Both the position numbers and the translations under genes were made by a program. From NCBI GenBank assembly GCA_938009115.1, contig CALLHZ010000108.1:1-10518 (forward strand): a stretch of DNA of 10,518 nucleotides, written 5' to 3'. The DNA comes from an uncultured Clostridia bacterium (lineage in GTDB: Bacteria > Bacillota > Clostridia > Peptostreptococcales > Anaerovoracaceae). The notes beneath the pieces are model-generated. The model ran no database searches. It saw nothing but the letters and a program-made list of their open reading frames with translations, and had not been told where the DNA came from. This document shows, in pieces, positions 1-5,683 of this stretch; the stretch's first letter is position 1, and every line of letters begins with the position of its first letter.

Positions 1-485
1 TCACGAAATTGACGGATCCCCTCGTCATTGGTTCGATATCCTCTTCCTATGGCCACCGTTTCGTCATCCAGCCAGACCACATCGCCGCCCTCCATCTTGC
101 CGGGTGAACGGATCTCGCCCAGCGTTGGGACACCCTGAGACTCCAGATAAGTTCTGGTGGCGGCGCCTTCCCGGCCTCGAAGCTCTTTTCCCATGGGGAA
201 ATAGATCGCCCCTCGCTTTGTGATCTTCAGCGGGTCATGGGTGTAGATCGAATCCAGCCCGACGCCCTGGGTCTTGGGAAGATAATGGATATGGGGCACA
301 TGCTGACGCAGGATCGCCTCAAAGCAATTGTATTCCGCCAATGTCTTTTCATAGTCCGGCGCGCCGAAATAACCAAACGACTCCCAGTTGGCGTCAAGGT
401 ACTCCTGACTGATCCATGCGTCTTCCGGTCTTTTGAGCAGTAACGTATCGATTTTTCCAACCATGGAGTGACAGCCGTATTGCAT
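1..485 (-). CDS. Arginine deiminase/DDAH/amidinotransferase-superfamily enzyme, N-terminal part (runs off window)
   Basis: An uninterrupted minus-strand frame of 161 codons starts at ATG 485 and is still open at base 1, so the C-terminus is missing. The start is fixed by AAAGGAGG 6 nt upstream. Visible features of the guanidino-group-modifying pentein superfamily are a THDP segment near residues 82-85, GAIYFPMGKELRGRE near 92-106, the conserved EGGD at 132-135 and GRGYRTN at 147-153. Family members hydrolyse dimethylarginine or arginine, or transfer amidino groups, through a covalent S-amidino intermediate on a C-terminal Cys with a His partner. Both residues would lie beyond the window edge, so activity and substrate cannot be judged. 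It is the last visible gene of the gap-adh-ATC hydrolase series, 19 bp after its neighbour. DDAH-like is my best guess; plain amidinotransferase is the main alternative. Confidence 0.8.
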   Translation of the reverse strand, partial: MQYGCHSMVGKIDTLLLKRPEDAWISQEYLDANWESFGYFGAPDYEKTLAEYNCFEAILRQHVPHIHYLPKTQGVGLDSIYTHDPLKITKRGAIYFPMGKELRGREGAATRTYLESQGVPTLGEIRSPGKMEGGDVVWLDDETVAIGRGYRTNDEGIRQFR

Positions 486-504
486 TTCTTTCCTCCTTTT
501 TCGA

Positions 505-1197
505 TCATATTACCTGAAAATCAATACGCAGGAAGCTGCGGAGCGTGTCCGCCATCCCGCTGCCATATTCGGCTTCGAAGGCCGCAAGAACCTTTTCCGC
601 CGCATCGCTGCCGGGTCTGCCGAAAATGGAGCCGGCAACGACAGAGAATGTCTTATACAGGTGTCCGCAGTGATAATCAAAGCCTTTGATGTTGGAAGGG
701 TCCTTGGGGAATGCTTGCTCGGGGGAAAAGCAGGCGTCCCGCATGATCTGAATGCAGCAATCATGATCGTTGACGCTCTGAAGGACGTCAAAAGTGATGT
801 ATGGGTTAAAACCCCTGGCAATGGCCCGGTCCAGATGGGTGCAATACACGACGCCACATTCCTGCAGACCCATTTCCCTGAACTGCCAGGCCCAGGGACA
901 GCGATCGATGTGCTCTTCGTGATCGGGAAAAACGGACAGGACCCGGCTTTCAAAGCCGCCCATCCCTTGCCGGGCTGCTTCGGTGCTCTGCCATTCTCCG
1001 TACATACGATAGGATGTAAAATCGAGAGGCATCCCGTCCCGGATCGCCCTTTGGGCCATACGGGATCCTCGCTGCTGGGCATAGAGGATCGTCATGTGGA
1101 CAAACGCCGCAATGCCTCTGTCGCCAAAATTCTCTTTCAGCTCCTGATAGAAACAGCCAACAATAAATGCATGGCTCAGCTCCGAAAATTCTCTCAT
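505..1197 (-). CDS. L-2-amino-thiazoline-4-carboxylic acid (ATC) hydrolase-family protein
   Basis: A 230-aa cytosolic protein. The start is placed at ATG 1197 because AGAGGGAG lies just upstream; a longer in-frame extension to 1296 would run into the adh gene and is rejected. The C-terminal half carries the pattern I associate with the ATC hydrolase-like family: C100-PW, then ECGVVYC at 113-119, THLDRAIARGFNP at 120-132, and a DHDCC cluster at 144-148. The founding enzyme opens the cyclic isothiourea L-ATC to N-carbamoyl-cysteine on a route to L-cysteine, but many clostridial members have unproven substrates. It sits 11 bp after the alcohol dehydrogenase and 19 bp before the DDAH-like gene, so all are probably co-transcribed. 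Its neighbour also acts on amidine/guanidine C-N bonds, which makes a small amidine or urea-type substrate plausible. The family call is fairly sure, the substrate is not. Confidence 0.72.
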   Translation of the reverse strand: MREFSELSHAFIVGCFYQELKENFGDRGIAAFVHMTILYAQQRGSRMAQRAIRDGMPLDFTSYRMYGEWQSTEAARQGMGGFESRVLSVFPDHEEHIDRCPWAWQFREMGLQECGVVYCTHLDRAIARGFNPYITFDVLQSVNDHDCCIQIMRDACFSPEQAFPKDPSNIKGFDYHCGHLYKTFSVVAGSIFGRPGSDAAEKVLAAFEAEYGSGMADTLRSFLRIDFQVI

Positions 1198-1208
1198 GGG
1201 CTCCCTCT

Positions 1209-2387
1209 TTATTTTGCCATTTGATAGATTTTGATCATATCGGATTTTTTCAGTCTTTTGACCACCCCGATGGTGATACTGTCGGCGATGCTGCACTTCT
1301 CTGAAAGCTCCTCGATTTGTGCATCGGTCAGCCGGATCCCCATATCGGAAACGGATACCGGCATATTCACTGACCGAAAATAGGCTTCCATGGCTTCAAT
1401 GCCCGCCAATGCCGCATCCATGGACGAAAGCTCTCTGGACACATCCATGACATTCCAAGCAAAGGCAGAAAACCTTTCCGGCGCAGCCTCACAGACATAT
1501 CTGGCCCAGCTGCCCCAAACAGCGGCCAAGCCTGCGCCGTGGGCCACGTCGAACATGCCCCCCAGCTCGTGCTCCAGACGATGAGTCGCCCAGTCGCCTC
1601 CGTCGGTGCCGCAGTCGGTCAGGCCGTTGTGCGAAAGGCTTCCGGCCCACATGACCTCGGCACGGGCTTCATAATTCTGAGGCTCACCTTGAAGCACCTT
1701 CGCATACTTCATCACGATCTTCAACAGCGCCTCGCTGATGCGATCGGTCATGTCCATGCTGCCGCTCCGGTTAAAATACCGTTCCATGGTGTGCATCATG
1801 ATATCCACGCAACCGCTTTGCGTTTGATAGTCGGGCAGCGAATAGGTCAGCTCCGGGTTCATAACGGCAAACCTCGGACGGCTTAAATCGCTGCCGTAGC
1901 CTCGTTTGATCCATCCATCCTCATTGGTGATCACCGAAGAGTTGCTCATCTCGCTTCCGGCTGCGGCGATGGTCAGGATGACGCCGATGGGCAGGCATTT
2001 TTCCGCTTTTCGCTTAAAGTTATAGAAATCCCAGACGTCGCCTCCGTTAGCCACCCCATAACCGATGGCCTTGGCCGAGTCGATGACGCTGCCGCCGCCC
2101 ACAGCCAGTATAAAGTCCACTTCTTCTTTTTTGCAGAGTTCCACACCTTCATAGACTTTTGATAGCCTGGGATTGGGAACAACACCGCCCAGCTCGGCAC
2201 AGGCAATGCCTTCTGCGGCAAGCGCCCGGCAGACCCTGTCCAGCAAGCCTGATTTTCTCGCGCTTTCACTGCCGTAATGAAGGAGTACTTTTTTGCAGCC
2301 TTCCTGTTTGACAAGACTGCCGATCTCCAGGTCCGTGTCCTTGCCGAACACCACTTTTGTAGGTGTATAGTACTGAAAATTCAGCAT
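1209..2387 (-). CDS. Iron-containing alcohol dehydrogenase, YqhD/butanol dehydrogenase type
   Basis: A 392-aa group III metal-dependent alcohol dehydrogenase, normal in length. The N-terminus (NFQYYTPTKVVFGK) and the nucleotide-binding GGGSVIDSAK at 97-106 are typical. The metal ligands can be read: D195 and H199 in the CVDIMMHTMERYF segment, H273 in HRLEHELGG, and H283 in DVAHGAGLA. It is therefore predicted to reduce aldehydes to alcohols with NAD(P)H in the cytosol, either for redox balance in fermentation or for aldehyde detoxification. The start at 2387 is supported by AGGAGG 6 nt upstream. It lies 18 bp after gap and 11 bp before the ATC hydrolase-like gene, suggesting one transcript. 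Substrate specificity (butanal, other short aldehydes) cannot be read from the sequence, so no gene symbol is given. Confidence 0.92.
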   Translation of the reverse strand: MLNFQYYTPTKVVFGKDTDLEIGSLVKQEGCKKVLLHYGSESARKSGLLDRVCRALAAEGIACAELGGVVPNPRLSKVYEGVELCKKEEVDFILAVGGGSVIDSAKAIGYGVANGGDVWDFYNFKRKAEKCLPIGVILTIAAAGSEMSNSSVITNEDGWIKRGYGSDLSRPRFAVMNPELTYSLPDYQTQSGCVDIMMHTMERYFNRSGSMDMTDRISEALLKIVMKYAKVLQGEPQNYEARAEVMWAGSLSHNGLTDCGTDGGDWATHRLEHELGGMFDVAHGAGLAAVWGSWARYVCEAAPERFSAFAWNVMDVSRELSSMDAALAGIEAMEAYFRSVNMPVSVSDMGIRLTDAQIEELSEKCSIADSITIGVVKRLKKSDMIKIYQMAK

Positions 2388-2405
2388 TGCTTCCTCCTGT
2401 AATTG

Positions 2406-3428
2406 TTACGCTGTGATCAGCGTTCCCATGTGATTCAGCGTACGGATCAGCTGGTTGGTATAACCCATTTCATTATCATACCAGGCGACGACACGAACTT
2501 CGTAGATCTGAGTCCCGCAGCGCTGTGCCAATGTCTGGGTCGCATCGAAGAGAGATCCGTATGAAGAGCCGATGATATCGCTGGACACGATCAGCTCTTC
2601 CGTGTAGCCGAAGGATTCATTTTCGTGGGCCTTCATGATCGCGTTGATCCCTTCTACGGATACTGTTTCGCTTTCATCCTTCAACGTGGCATCCAGGATC
2701 GTGATGGAGCCGGAGGGTACCGGGACCCGTTGGGCAGAGCCGATGAGTTTTCCGTCCAGCTCCGGGATCACAAGCCCGATGGCCTTGGCGGCGCCGGTGC
2801 TGTTGGGCACGATGTTGGCAGCGCCGGCCCGGGCTCTTCGAAAATCGTTCTTCTTATGCGGCCCGTCCAGGATCATTTGATCGCCGGTATAGGCGTGGAT
2901 CGTCGTCATAAAACCGGTACGAAGCTCTCTGTACTCGTTCAGCGCTTTGGCCATAGGCGCCAGGCAGTTGGTGGTGCAGGAAGCGCCGGATACGATGAGA
3001 TCTTCCTTTTTCAGGATTTGGTGATTCACATTGTACACGATCGTGGGAAGGTCGCTGCCTGCCGGGGCTGAGATCAGCACTCGTTTGGCGCCCGCTTCGA
3101 TATGCGCCATGGACTTCGCCTTTGATGCAAAAAATCCCGTACATTCCAATACGATATCTACGCTAAGATCTTTCCAGGGAAGGTTTTTGGGGTCCGGCTC
3201 CTTATAGATTCTGATCCTTGTCCCGTCCACATAGAGCGAGTCCGCGTCGCTTTCGACTTTGTGGCCGCAATAAGCCCCCTGCACCGTATCATATTTCAAA
3301 AGATAGGCCAGCATATCCGGATTCACCAGATCGTTGATGGCAACGATCTCAAACCGGTGATCCTCGAAAATCTTGCGGAAGGAAAGCCTTCCGATCCTGC
3401 CGAATCCGTTGATTGCAATTTTTATCAT
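2406..3428 (-). CDS. gap: Type I glyceraldehyde-3-phosphate dehydrogenase
   Basis: A 340-aa glycolytic enzyme that oxidises glyceraldehyde-3-phosphate to 1,3-bisphosphoglycerate with NAD+. The Rossmann motif NGFGRIGR is at 7-14. The acidic residue of INDL (D33) points to NAD rather than NADP. The catalytic Cys151 is in SGASCTTNCLAP, with His178 in TTIHAYTGDQ. The C-terminal WYDNEMGYTNQ is intact. Start ATG 3428 has AAAGGAG upstream; a 13-residue in-frame extension to 3467 lacks family support and is rejected. It is the first gene after a promoter at 3484-3512 and is followed within 18 bp by the alcohol dehydrogenase. It is not beside pgk or tpi here, so it may be a secondary gap copy tied to this operon rather than the main glycolytic one. 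Confidence 0.97.
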   Translation of the reverse strand: MIKIAINGFGRIGRLSFRKIFEDHRFEIVAINDLVNPDMLAYLLKYDTVQGAYCGHKVESDADSLYVDGTRIRIYKEPDPKNLPWKDLSVDIVLECTGFFASKAKSMAHIEAGAKRVLISAPAGSDLPTIVYNVNHQILKKEDLIVSGASCTTNCLAPMAKALNEYRELRTGFMTTIHAYTGDQMILDGPHKKNDFRRARAGAANIVPNSTGAAKAIGLVIPELDGKLIGSAQRVPVPSGSITILDATLKDESETVSVEGINAIMKAHENESFGYTEELIVSSDIIGSSYGSLFDATQTLAQRCGTQIYEVRVVAWYDNEMGYTNQLIRTLNHMGTLITA

Positions 3429-3483
3429 ATTTGTTTCTCCTTTCGGGTCTTCACTGATTTGCCGCATGCTTTGTAATCCTGAT

Positions 3484-3512
3484 ATTTTACCTTATTTCCC
3501 GAGTCATTACAA
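3484..3512 (-). promoter_or_regulatory. Candidate sigma-A promoter for gap-adh operon
   Basis: On the minus strand TTGTAA (3507-3512) is separated by 17 nt from TAAAAT (3484-3489). A start near 3477 would give a 5' UTR of about 50 nt to the gap ATG at 3428. Position and spacing are good; the -35 differs from consensus at two bases. Confidence 0.6.
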
Positions 3513-3538
3513 GAGACGAGCCGGCTTACGCCGTTCAT

Positions 3539-3572
3539 AGAAGATCCCGGAGGGACGCCTCCGGGATCTTCT
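3539..3572 (-). terminator. Perfect hairpin between prx and gap, probable terminator
   Basis: AAGATCCCGGAGG (3541-3553) and CCTCCGGGATCTT (3558-3570) pair perfectly around a 4-nt loop, and two further base pairs extend the stem to 15 bp. It lies 22 bp after the peroxiredoxin stop and upstream of the gap promoter. No clear U-tract follows on either strand, so it may act as a weak or Rho-assisted terminator or as an RNA 3'-end stabiliser. Confidence 0.6.
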
Positions 3573-3594
3573 GCTATACTATGCAAGTGCCGAT

Positions 3595-4317
3595 CTATTC
3601 GTTTGCCTCTTCCACTTTCCAGACTTTCCAAACATTTCCGACCAGATCGGGATTGGGCTTGAGCGTTGGCCTGCCGGGCTTCCAGCCGGCCGGCGTCGCT
3701 TCAGTGCCCTTGGAGGCGCGAACGAGCTGGAAGGCTTTGAGCTGACGCAAGGTTTCGTTTACATTCCTGCCTACAGGAGGCGTAAGAACTTCGAAACCCT
3801 GAACGATCCCGTCCGGATCGATCAGGAATCTGCCGCGGGTCTCGACGCCCGCATCCTCGTCATAGATCCCGTACAGTTTGCCGACGCTGCCATCCTGGTC
3901 TGACAGCATGGGGAAAGGTACGCTTTTGCCAATCATTTTAGAGAGTTCGTTGTCATTCCATACTTTGTGGACATAAATACTGTCCACGCTGATCGACAGC
4001 ACTTGTACGCCGATCGCCTTAAAATCGTCATTTCTTGCAGCAACTGCTGACACTTCCGTTGCTCACACAAAAGTAAAGTCGCCCGGGTAAAAGCAGAGTG
4101 ACACCCATTGTCCTTTGAACTCAGACAGTGACACATTGGCAAATTTTCCGTCTACAAAGGCCGGGAGTGTAAAATCCGGCGCCGGTTTTCCTACTTTGAT
4201 CATACTTCTCATACGCTCCTTTTCTGGGTGGATGCTTTCAGCATCTGCTCCGGGTACTTCGGCTGGCGTTTTTTTGACTGCCGGTCTCTGACAGCCCGCC
4301 TTGAATTCTTCGGGCAT
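3595..4317 (-). CDS. prxU: Selenocysteine-containing peroxiredoxin (AhpC/PrxU-like), in-frame UGA at the active site
   Basis: A 240-aa thiol-dependent peroxidase that reduces H2O2 and organic peroxides in the cytosol. The frame is interrupted once, by TGA at 4063-4065. Both sides are in the same frame and fit the family exactly: FYPGDFTFV, then UGA, then ATEVSAVAARN. UGA replaces the peroxidatic Cys of the PxxxTxxC motif (P78, T82, Sec85), and a SECIS-like hairpin follows. Downstream are DSIYVHKVWNDN, ETRGRFLIDPDG and TPAGWKPGRPTLKP. The usual resolving Cys of the VCPAGW motif is Thr208, and no Cys occurs after Sec85; only C9 and C75 remain. Two starts have ribosome sites: ATG 4317 (AAAGGAGG, chosen) and ATG 4212 (AAAAGGAG), which would place Sec at residue 50, near the family norm. 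An ordinary nonsense mutation is the alternative. The symbol follows the E. acidaminophilum selenoprotein. Confidence 0.88.
4036..4052 (-). promoter_or_regulatory. Bacterial SECIS element within prxU
   Basis: Counting U of the UGA as 1, nucleotides 14-15 (UG) pair with 29-30 (CA), U16 is bulged, CAGC (17-20) pairs with GCUG (25-28), and the apical tetraloop is AGUU (21-24). The E. coli fdhF SECIS, recognised by SelB, has the same design: bulged U17, a 4-bp upper stem, and a tetraloop containing G23-U24. Here every element is shifted by one nucleotide. This supports UGA decoding as selenocysteine rather than a stop. Confidence 0.82.
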
Positions 4318-4381
4318 GGAAGCCTCCTTTCTGCATAGCGAATGCGATCGGCAAAGTGGGTTAGACTTGTCTTATAACTCT

Positions 4382-4410
4382 ATGATACAATAAGTCGTAT
4401 CTTATTTCAA
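4382..4410 (-). promoter_or_regulatory. Candidate promoter of prxU
   Basis: Minus-strand TTGAAA (4405-4410), 17-nt spacer, TATCAT (4382-4387). A start near 4375 leaves about 58 nt before the ATG at 4317. The spacer is almost fully occupied by the inverted repeat at 4389-4406. I found only weak promoter-like hexamers for the divergent gpx gene (for example TAAAAT at 4421-4426). Confidence 0.65.
4389..4406. promoter_or_regulatory. Inverted repeat in prxU/gpx intergenic region, candidate operator
   Basis: AATAAGTCGTATCTTATT is a perfect 6-6-6 dyad lying between the -35 and -10 boxes of the prxU promoter. A further CTTAT at 4371-4375 forms a second, longer dyad with ATAAG at 4390-4394. The placement suits a repressor controlling both peroxidase genes. 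It does not match the standard PerR box well. Confidence 0.5.
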
Positions 4411-4442
4411 ACTGCGATCGTAAAATAATCAAGGAGGATCCG

Positions 4443-4916
4443 ATGAGTATTTATGATTTTACCATGCGGGATTCCTTTGGCGACGAGATCCCCTTCTCGA
4501 CCTACGAAGGAAAGGTCCTGCTCATCGTGAACACCGCCAGCAAGTGCGGGTTCACGCCACAGTTCCAGGGCTTGCAGGAGCTGTATGACACTTATGCCGA
4601 ACGCGGCCTGGAGATCCTGGGATTTCCCTGCAACCAGTTCGCAGGCCAGGACCCGGGTACAAACGACGAGATCCGGAGCTTCTGCCAGATCAACTACGGC
4701 GTCACCTTCCCGATTTTCGAAAAGATCAACGTCAACGGAAAAAACGCGGCGCCCTTGTACCAGTATCTGAAAAAGCAGAAAAGCGGCGCGCTGGGAAGCC
4801 GCATCCAGTGGAATTTTACAAAATTCCTCGTGGACAGGAAGGGAAATGTAGTGGCTCGCTACGCCCCCGATGTGAAACCCGAGGATTTGAAGGCTGATAT
4901 CGAAAGGCTACTGTAA
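4443..4916 (+). CDS. Glutathione peroxidase-family thiol peroxidase, cysteine type
   Basis: A 157-aa cytosolic peroxidase of the GPx/BtuE fold. The peroxidatic residue is Cys35 (NTASKCGFTPQ), so it is not a selenoprotein although its divergent neighbour is. The rest of the catalytic tetrad is visible: Q69 in FPCNQFAGQDPG, and W123-N124 in IQWNFTKFLVD. Cys81 (IRSFCQINYGVTFP) sits where the resolving Cys of thioredoxin-dependent GPx enzymes lies, so electrons probably come from thioredoxin rather than glutathione, which most clostridia lack. Start ATG 4443 follows AAGGAGG. It is transcribed away from prxU across a 125-bp shared control region and ends in a terminator shared convergently with a small gene on the other strand. 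Confidence 0.95.
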   Translation: MSIYDFTMRDSFGDEIPFSTYEGKVLLIVNTASKCGFTPQFQGLQELYDTYAERGLEILGFPCNQFAGQDPGTNDEIRSFCQINYGVTFPIFEKINVNGKNAAPLYQYLKKQKSGALGSRIQWNFTKFLVDRKGNVVARYAPDVKPEDLKADIERLL

Positions 4917-4921
4917 AAAAA

Positions 4922-4946
4922 AAGGGACGGCACCATGCCGTCCCTT
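4922..4946. terminator. Bidirectional intrinsic terminator between gpx and small acidic-protein gene
   Basis: AAGGGACGGCA (4922-4932) and TGCCGTCCCTT (4936-4946) form a perfect 11-bp stem with a 3-nt loop. On the minus strand it is followed by a run of T residues (complement of the A-run at 4914-4923), making it a strong terminator for the 4969-5199 gene. On plus it lies 6 nt after the gpx stop, but with a poor T-tract. Confidence 0.9.
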
Positions 4947-4968
4947 CGTAATATCCGGTTCTGATTTG

Positions 4969-5199
4969 CTAAAGAACGCACTGATTTTCGCCTTCGCAAT
5001 AGGCGAGATATGCTTCTCCTGCTTTATCGAGTTCTTCTTTTTCGTCTTCTTCTTTTGGCCATTCTGCATAGAAGTTTTCAAACTGGATATAAGAAACCTC
5101 TGTTTCGGGGTCCTTTTTGCTTGTGCCAGACTTTATGTTTTCCTGAAACTCTGGTAATGACAATTTTCTTCTTTTTATCCCGTCCGCCTTGAATCTCAT
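4969..5199 (-). CDS. Small acidic protein of unknown function (76 aa)
   Basis: I do not recognise this family. Start ATG 5199 is chosen because AAAGGAGG lies 6 nt upstream; an ATG 21 nt further upstream would overlap that site. The N-terminus is basic (MRFKADGIKRRKLSLPEF). The middle is mixed and the C-terminal half is strongly acidic and probably helical (EWPKEEDEKEELDKAGEAY, 46-64). Two Cys (C68, C74) lie near the end. There is no signal peptide or membrane segment. Reality as a gene is supported by the ribosome site, a strong promoter at 5534-5562, and a strong terminator just after the stop. It is preceded by a long structured leader with its own terminator, so its expression may need antitermination or readthrough. 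It could be a regulatory or stress-related small protein; that is a guess. Confidence 0.62.
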   Translation of the reverse strand: MRFKADGIKRRKLSLPEFQENIKSGTSKKDPETEVSYIQFENFYAEWPKEEDEKEELDKAGEAYLAYCEGENQCVL

Positions 5200-5220
5200 A
5201 TTGAACCTCCTTTTCTTCAA

Positions 5221-5527
5221 AAACGAGTAAGGACAAACGCTGATTCTTTAGAACCGGTTTGCCCTTACTCCGAGGTGTACCACAATGGTGTACTCCTCCT
5301 TTCCTAACTTCCCCTATTCCGTCTGTGTGATACTGAGTACTCATACCCGATCTCCATCCGGATCTTTCGACTTTTCTCCCGGTCCGATGCGAGGATACTG
5401 CTACCCTCCGACCTTCTGAAAGATTTGCGTTCCTGTCGATGATCGAGCCCAGTTAGGCAGGTCCGTCCCGACATTCACTGTCGCTTTTCGGGGTTACTCA
5501 CTTACTTGGATTTCCCTTTCTTTGAGT
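5221..5527 (-). ncRNA. Long structured leader RNA / ncRNA, class not assigned
   Basis: This is most of the 479-bp stretch (5200-5678) without a gene. About 300 nt lie between a strong minus-strand promoter and an intrinsic terminator. In transcript order I see CGACA/UGUCG closing a 5-nt loop; CCUG/CAGG closing a junction with two small hairpins (CC-UAACU-GG and UCGA-UCA-UCGA); GAGGGUA/UAUCCUC closing a GCAG tetraloop (5391-5408); a palindromic GAUCCGGAUC-like stretch; GAGG-A-GUAC/GUAC-A-CCUC; then the terminator. Purine-rich single-stranded runs (GAAAGGGAAAU, GGGGAAGUUAGGAAAGGAGG) separate them. Coding potential is poor. It is either a cis-regulatory attenuator of the 76-aa gene or a separate ncRNA with readthrough. 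The clostridial raiA-motif class is worth testing, but I cannot confirm it by eye. Confidence 0.6.
5226..5269 (-). terminator. Intrinsic terminator ending the leader RNA
   Basis: On the minus strand the 13-nt arm AGTAAGGGCAAAC pairs with GTTTGTCCTTACT (one G-U pair), with a small inner hairpin TTCT-AA-AGAA in the loop, followed by CGTTTTTG. It sits 26 nt upstream of the ATG at 5199, the usual layout of a transcription attenuator. Confidence 0.8.
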
Positions 5528-5533
5528 ATGTTC

Positions 5534-5562
5534 AATTTAGCATGATATATTTTGCTTGTCAA
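5534..5562 (-). promoter_or_regulatory. Strong sigma-A promoter of the leader RNA
   Basis: Consensus TTGACA (5557-5562), 17-nt spacer, TAAATT (5534-5539) preceded by TGC as an extended -10. Transcription should start near 5527. The region further upstream, 5563-5660, is AT-rich and shows no gene or other feature I can support. Confidence 0.8.
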
Positions 5563-5660
5563 GGCCTAAATTGAAAATTTTCAAAATTTATTTTTTTGAA
5601 TTTGAATATAGCGAGAATAATTACGGTTTCCGCCCTTTCTTTTTTTGCCTCCCAGCCGCA

Positions 5661-5683
5661 AATGATTGAAGATATCAATCATT
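5661..5683 (-). terminator. Weak hairpin at the end of the homoserine dehydrogenase gene
   Basis: AATGATTGA (5661-5669) pairs with TCAATCATT (5675-5683), overlapping the stop codon. The stem is AT-rich and no U-tract follows on the minus strand, so termination here is uncertain. Confidence 0.35.

Noticed and set aside
661..1224. 187-aa plus-strand frame opposite the ATC hydrolase-like gene
   Set aside because: No recognisable domain and entirely antisense to a family-matching gene with a good ribosome site.
3595..4317. Peroxiredoxin as a pseudogene broken by a stop codon, or as two separate small genes
   Set aside because: The only interruption is a UGA at the catalytic Cys site, the frame is unchanged, the remaining motifs are intact and a SECIS-like hairpin follows. 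The second half has no ribosome site at its GTG (4053).
4361..4407. Classical PerR box before the peroxidase pair
   Set aside because: The dyad is AATAAG-N6-CTTATT and does not fit TTATAATnATTATAA well enough to name the regulator.
5078..5344. 88-aa minus-strand frame inside the structured leader
   Set aside because: It runs through the terminator hairpin and overlaps the better-supported 76-aa gene in another frame; ribosome site is weak. A short leader peptide cannot be fully excluded.
5200..5562. T-box, RNase P RNA, tmRNA or SRP RNA in the leader region
   Set aside because: I looked for the T-box GGUGGNACC motif, the RNase P GAGGAAAGUC core and the SRP GGAAGNAGC-type tetraloop domain and found none convincing.
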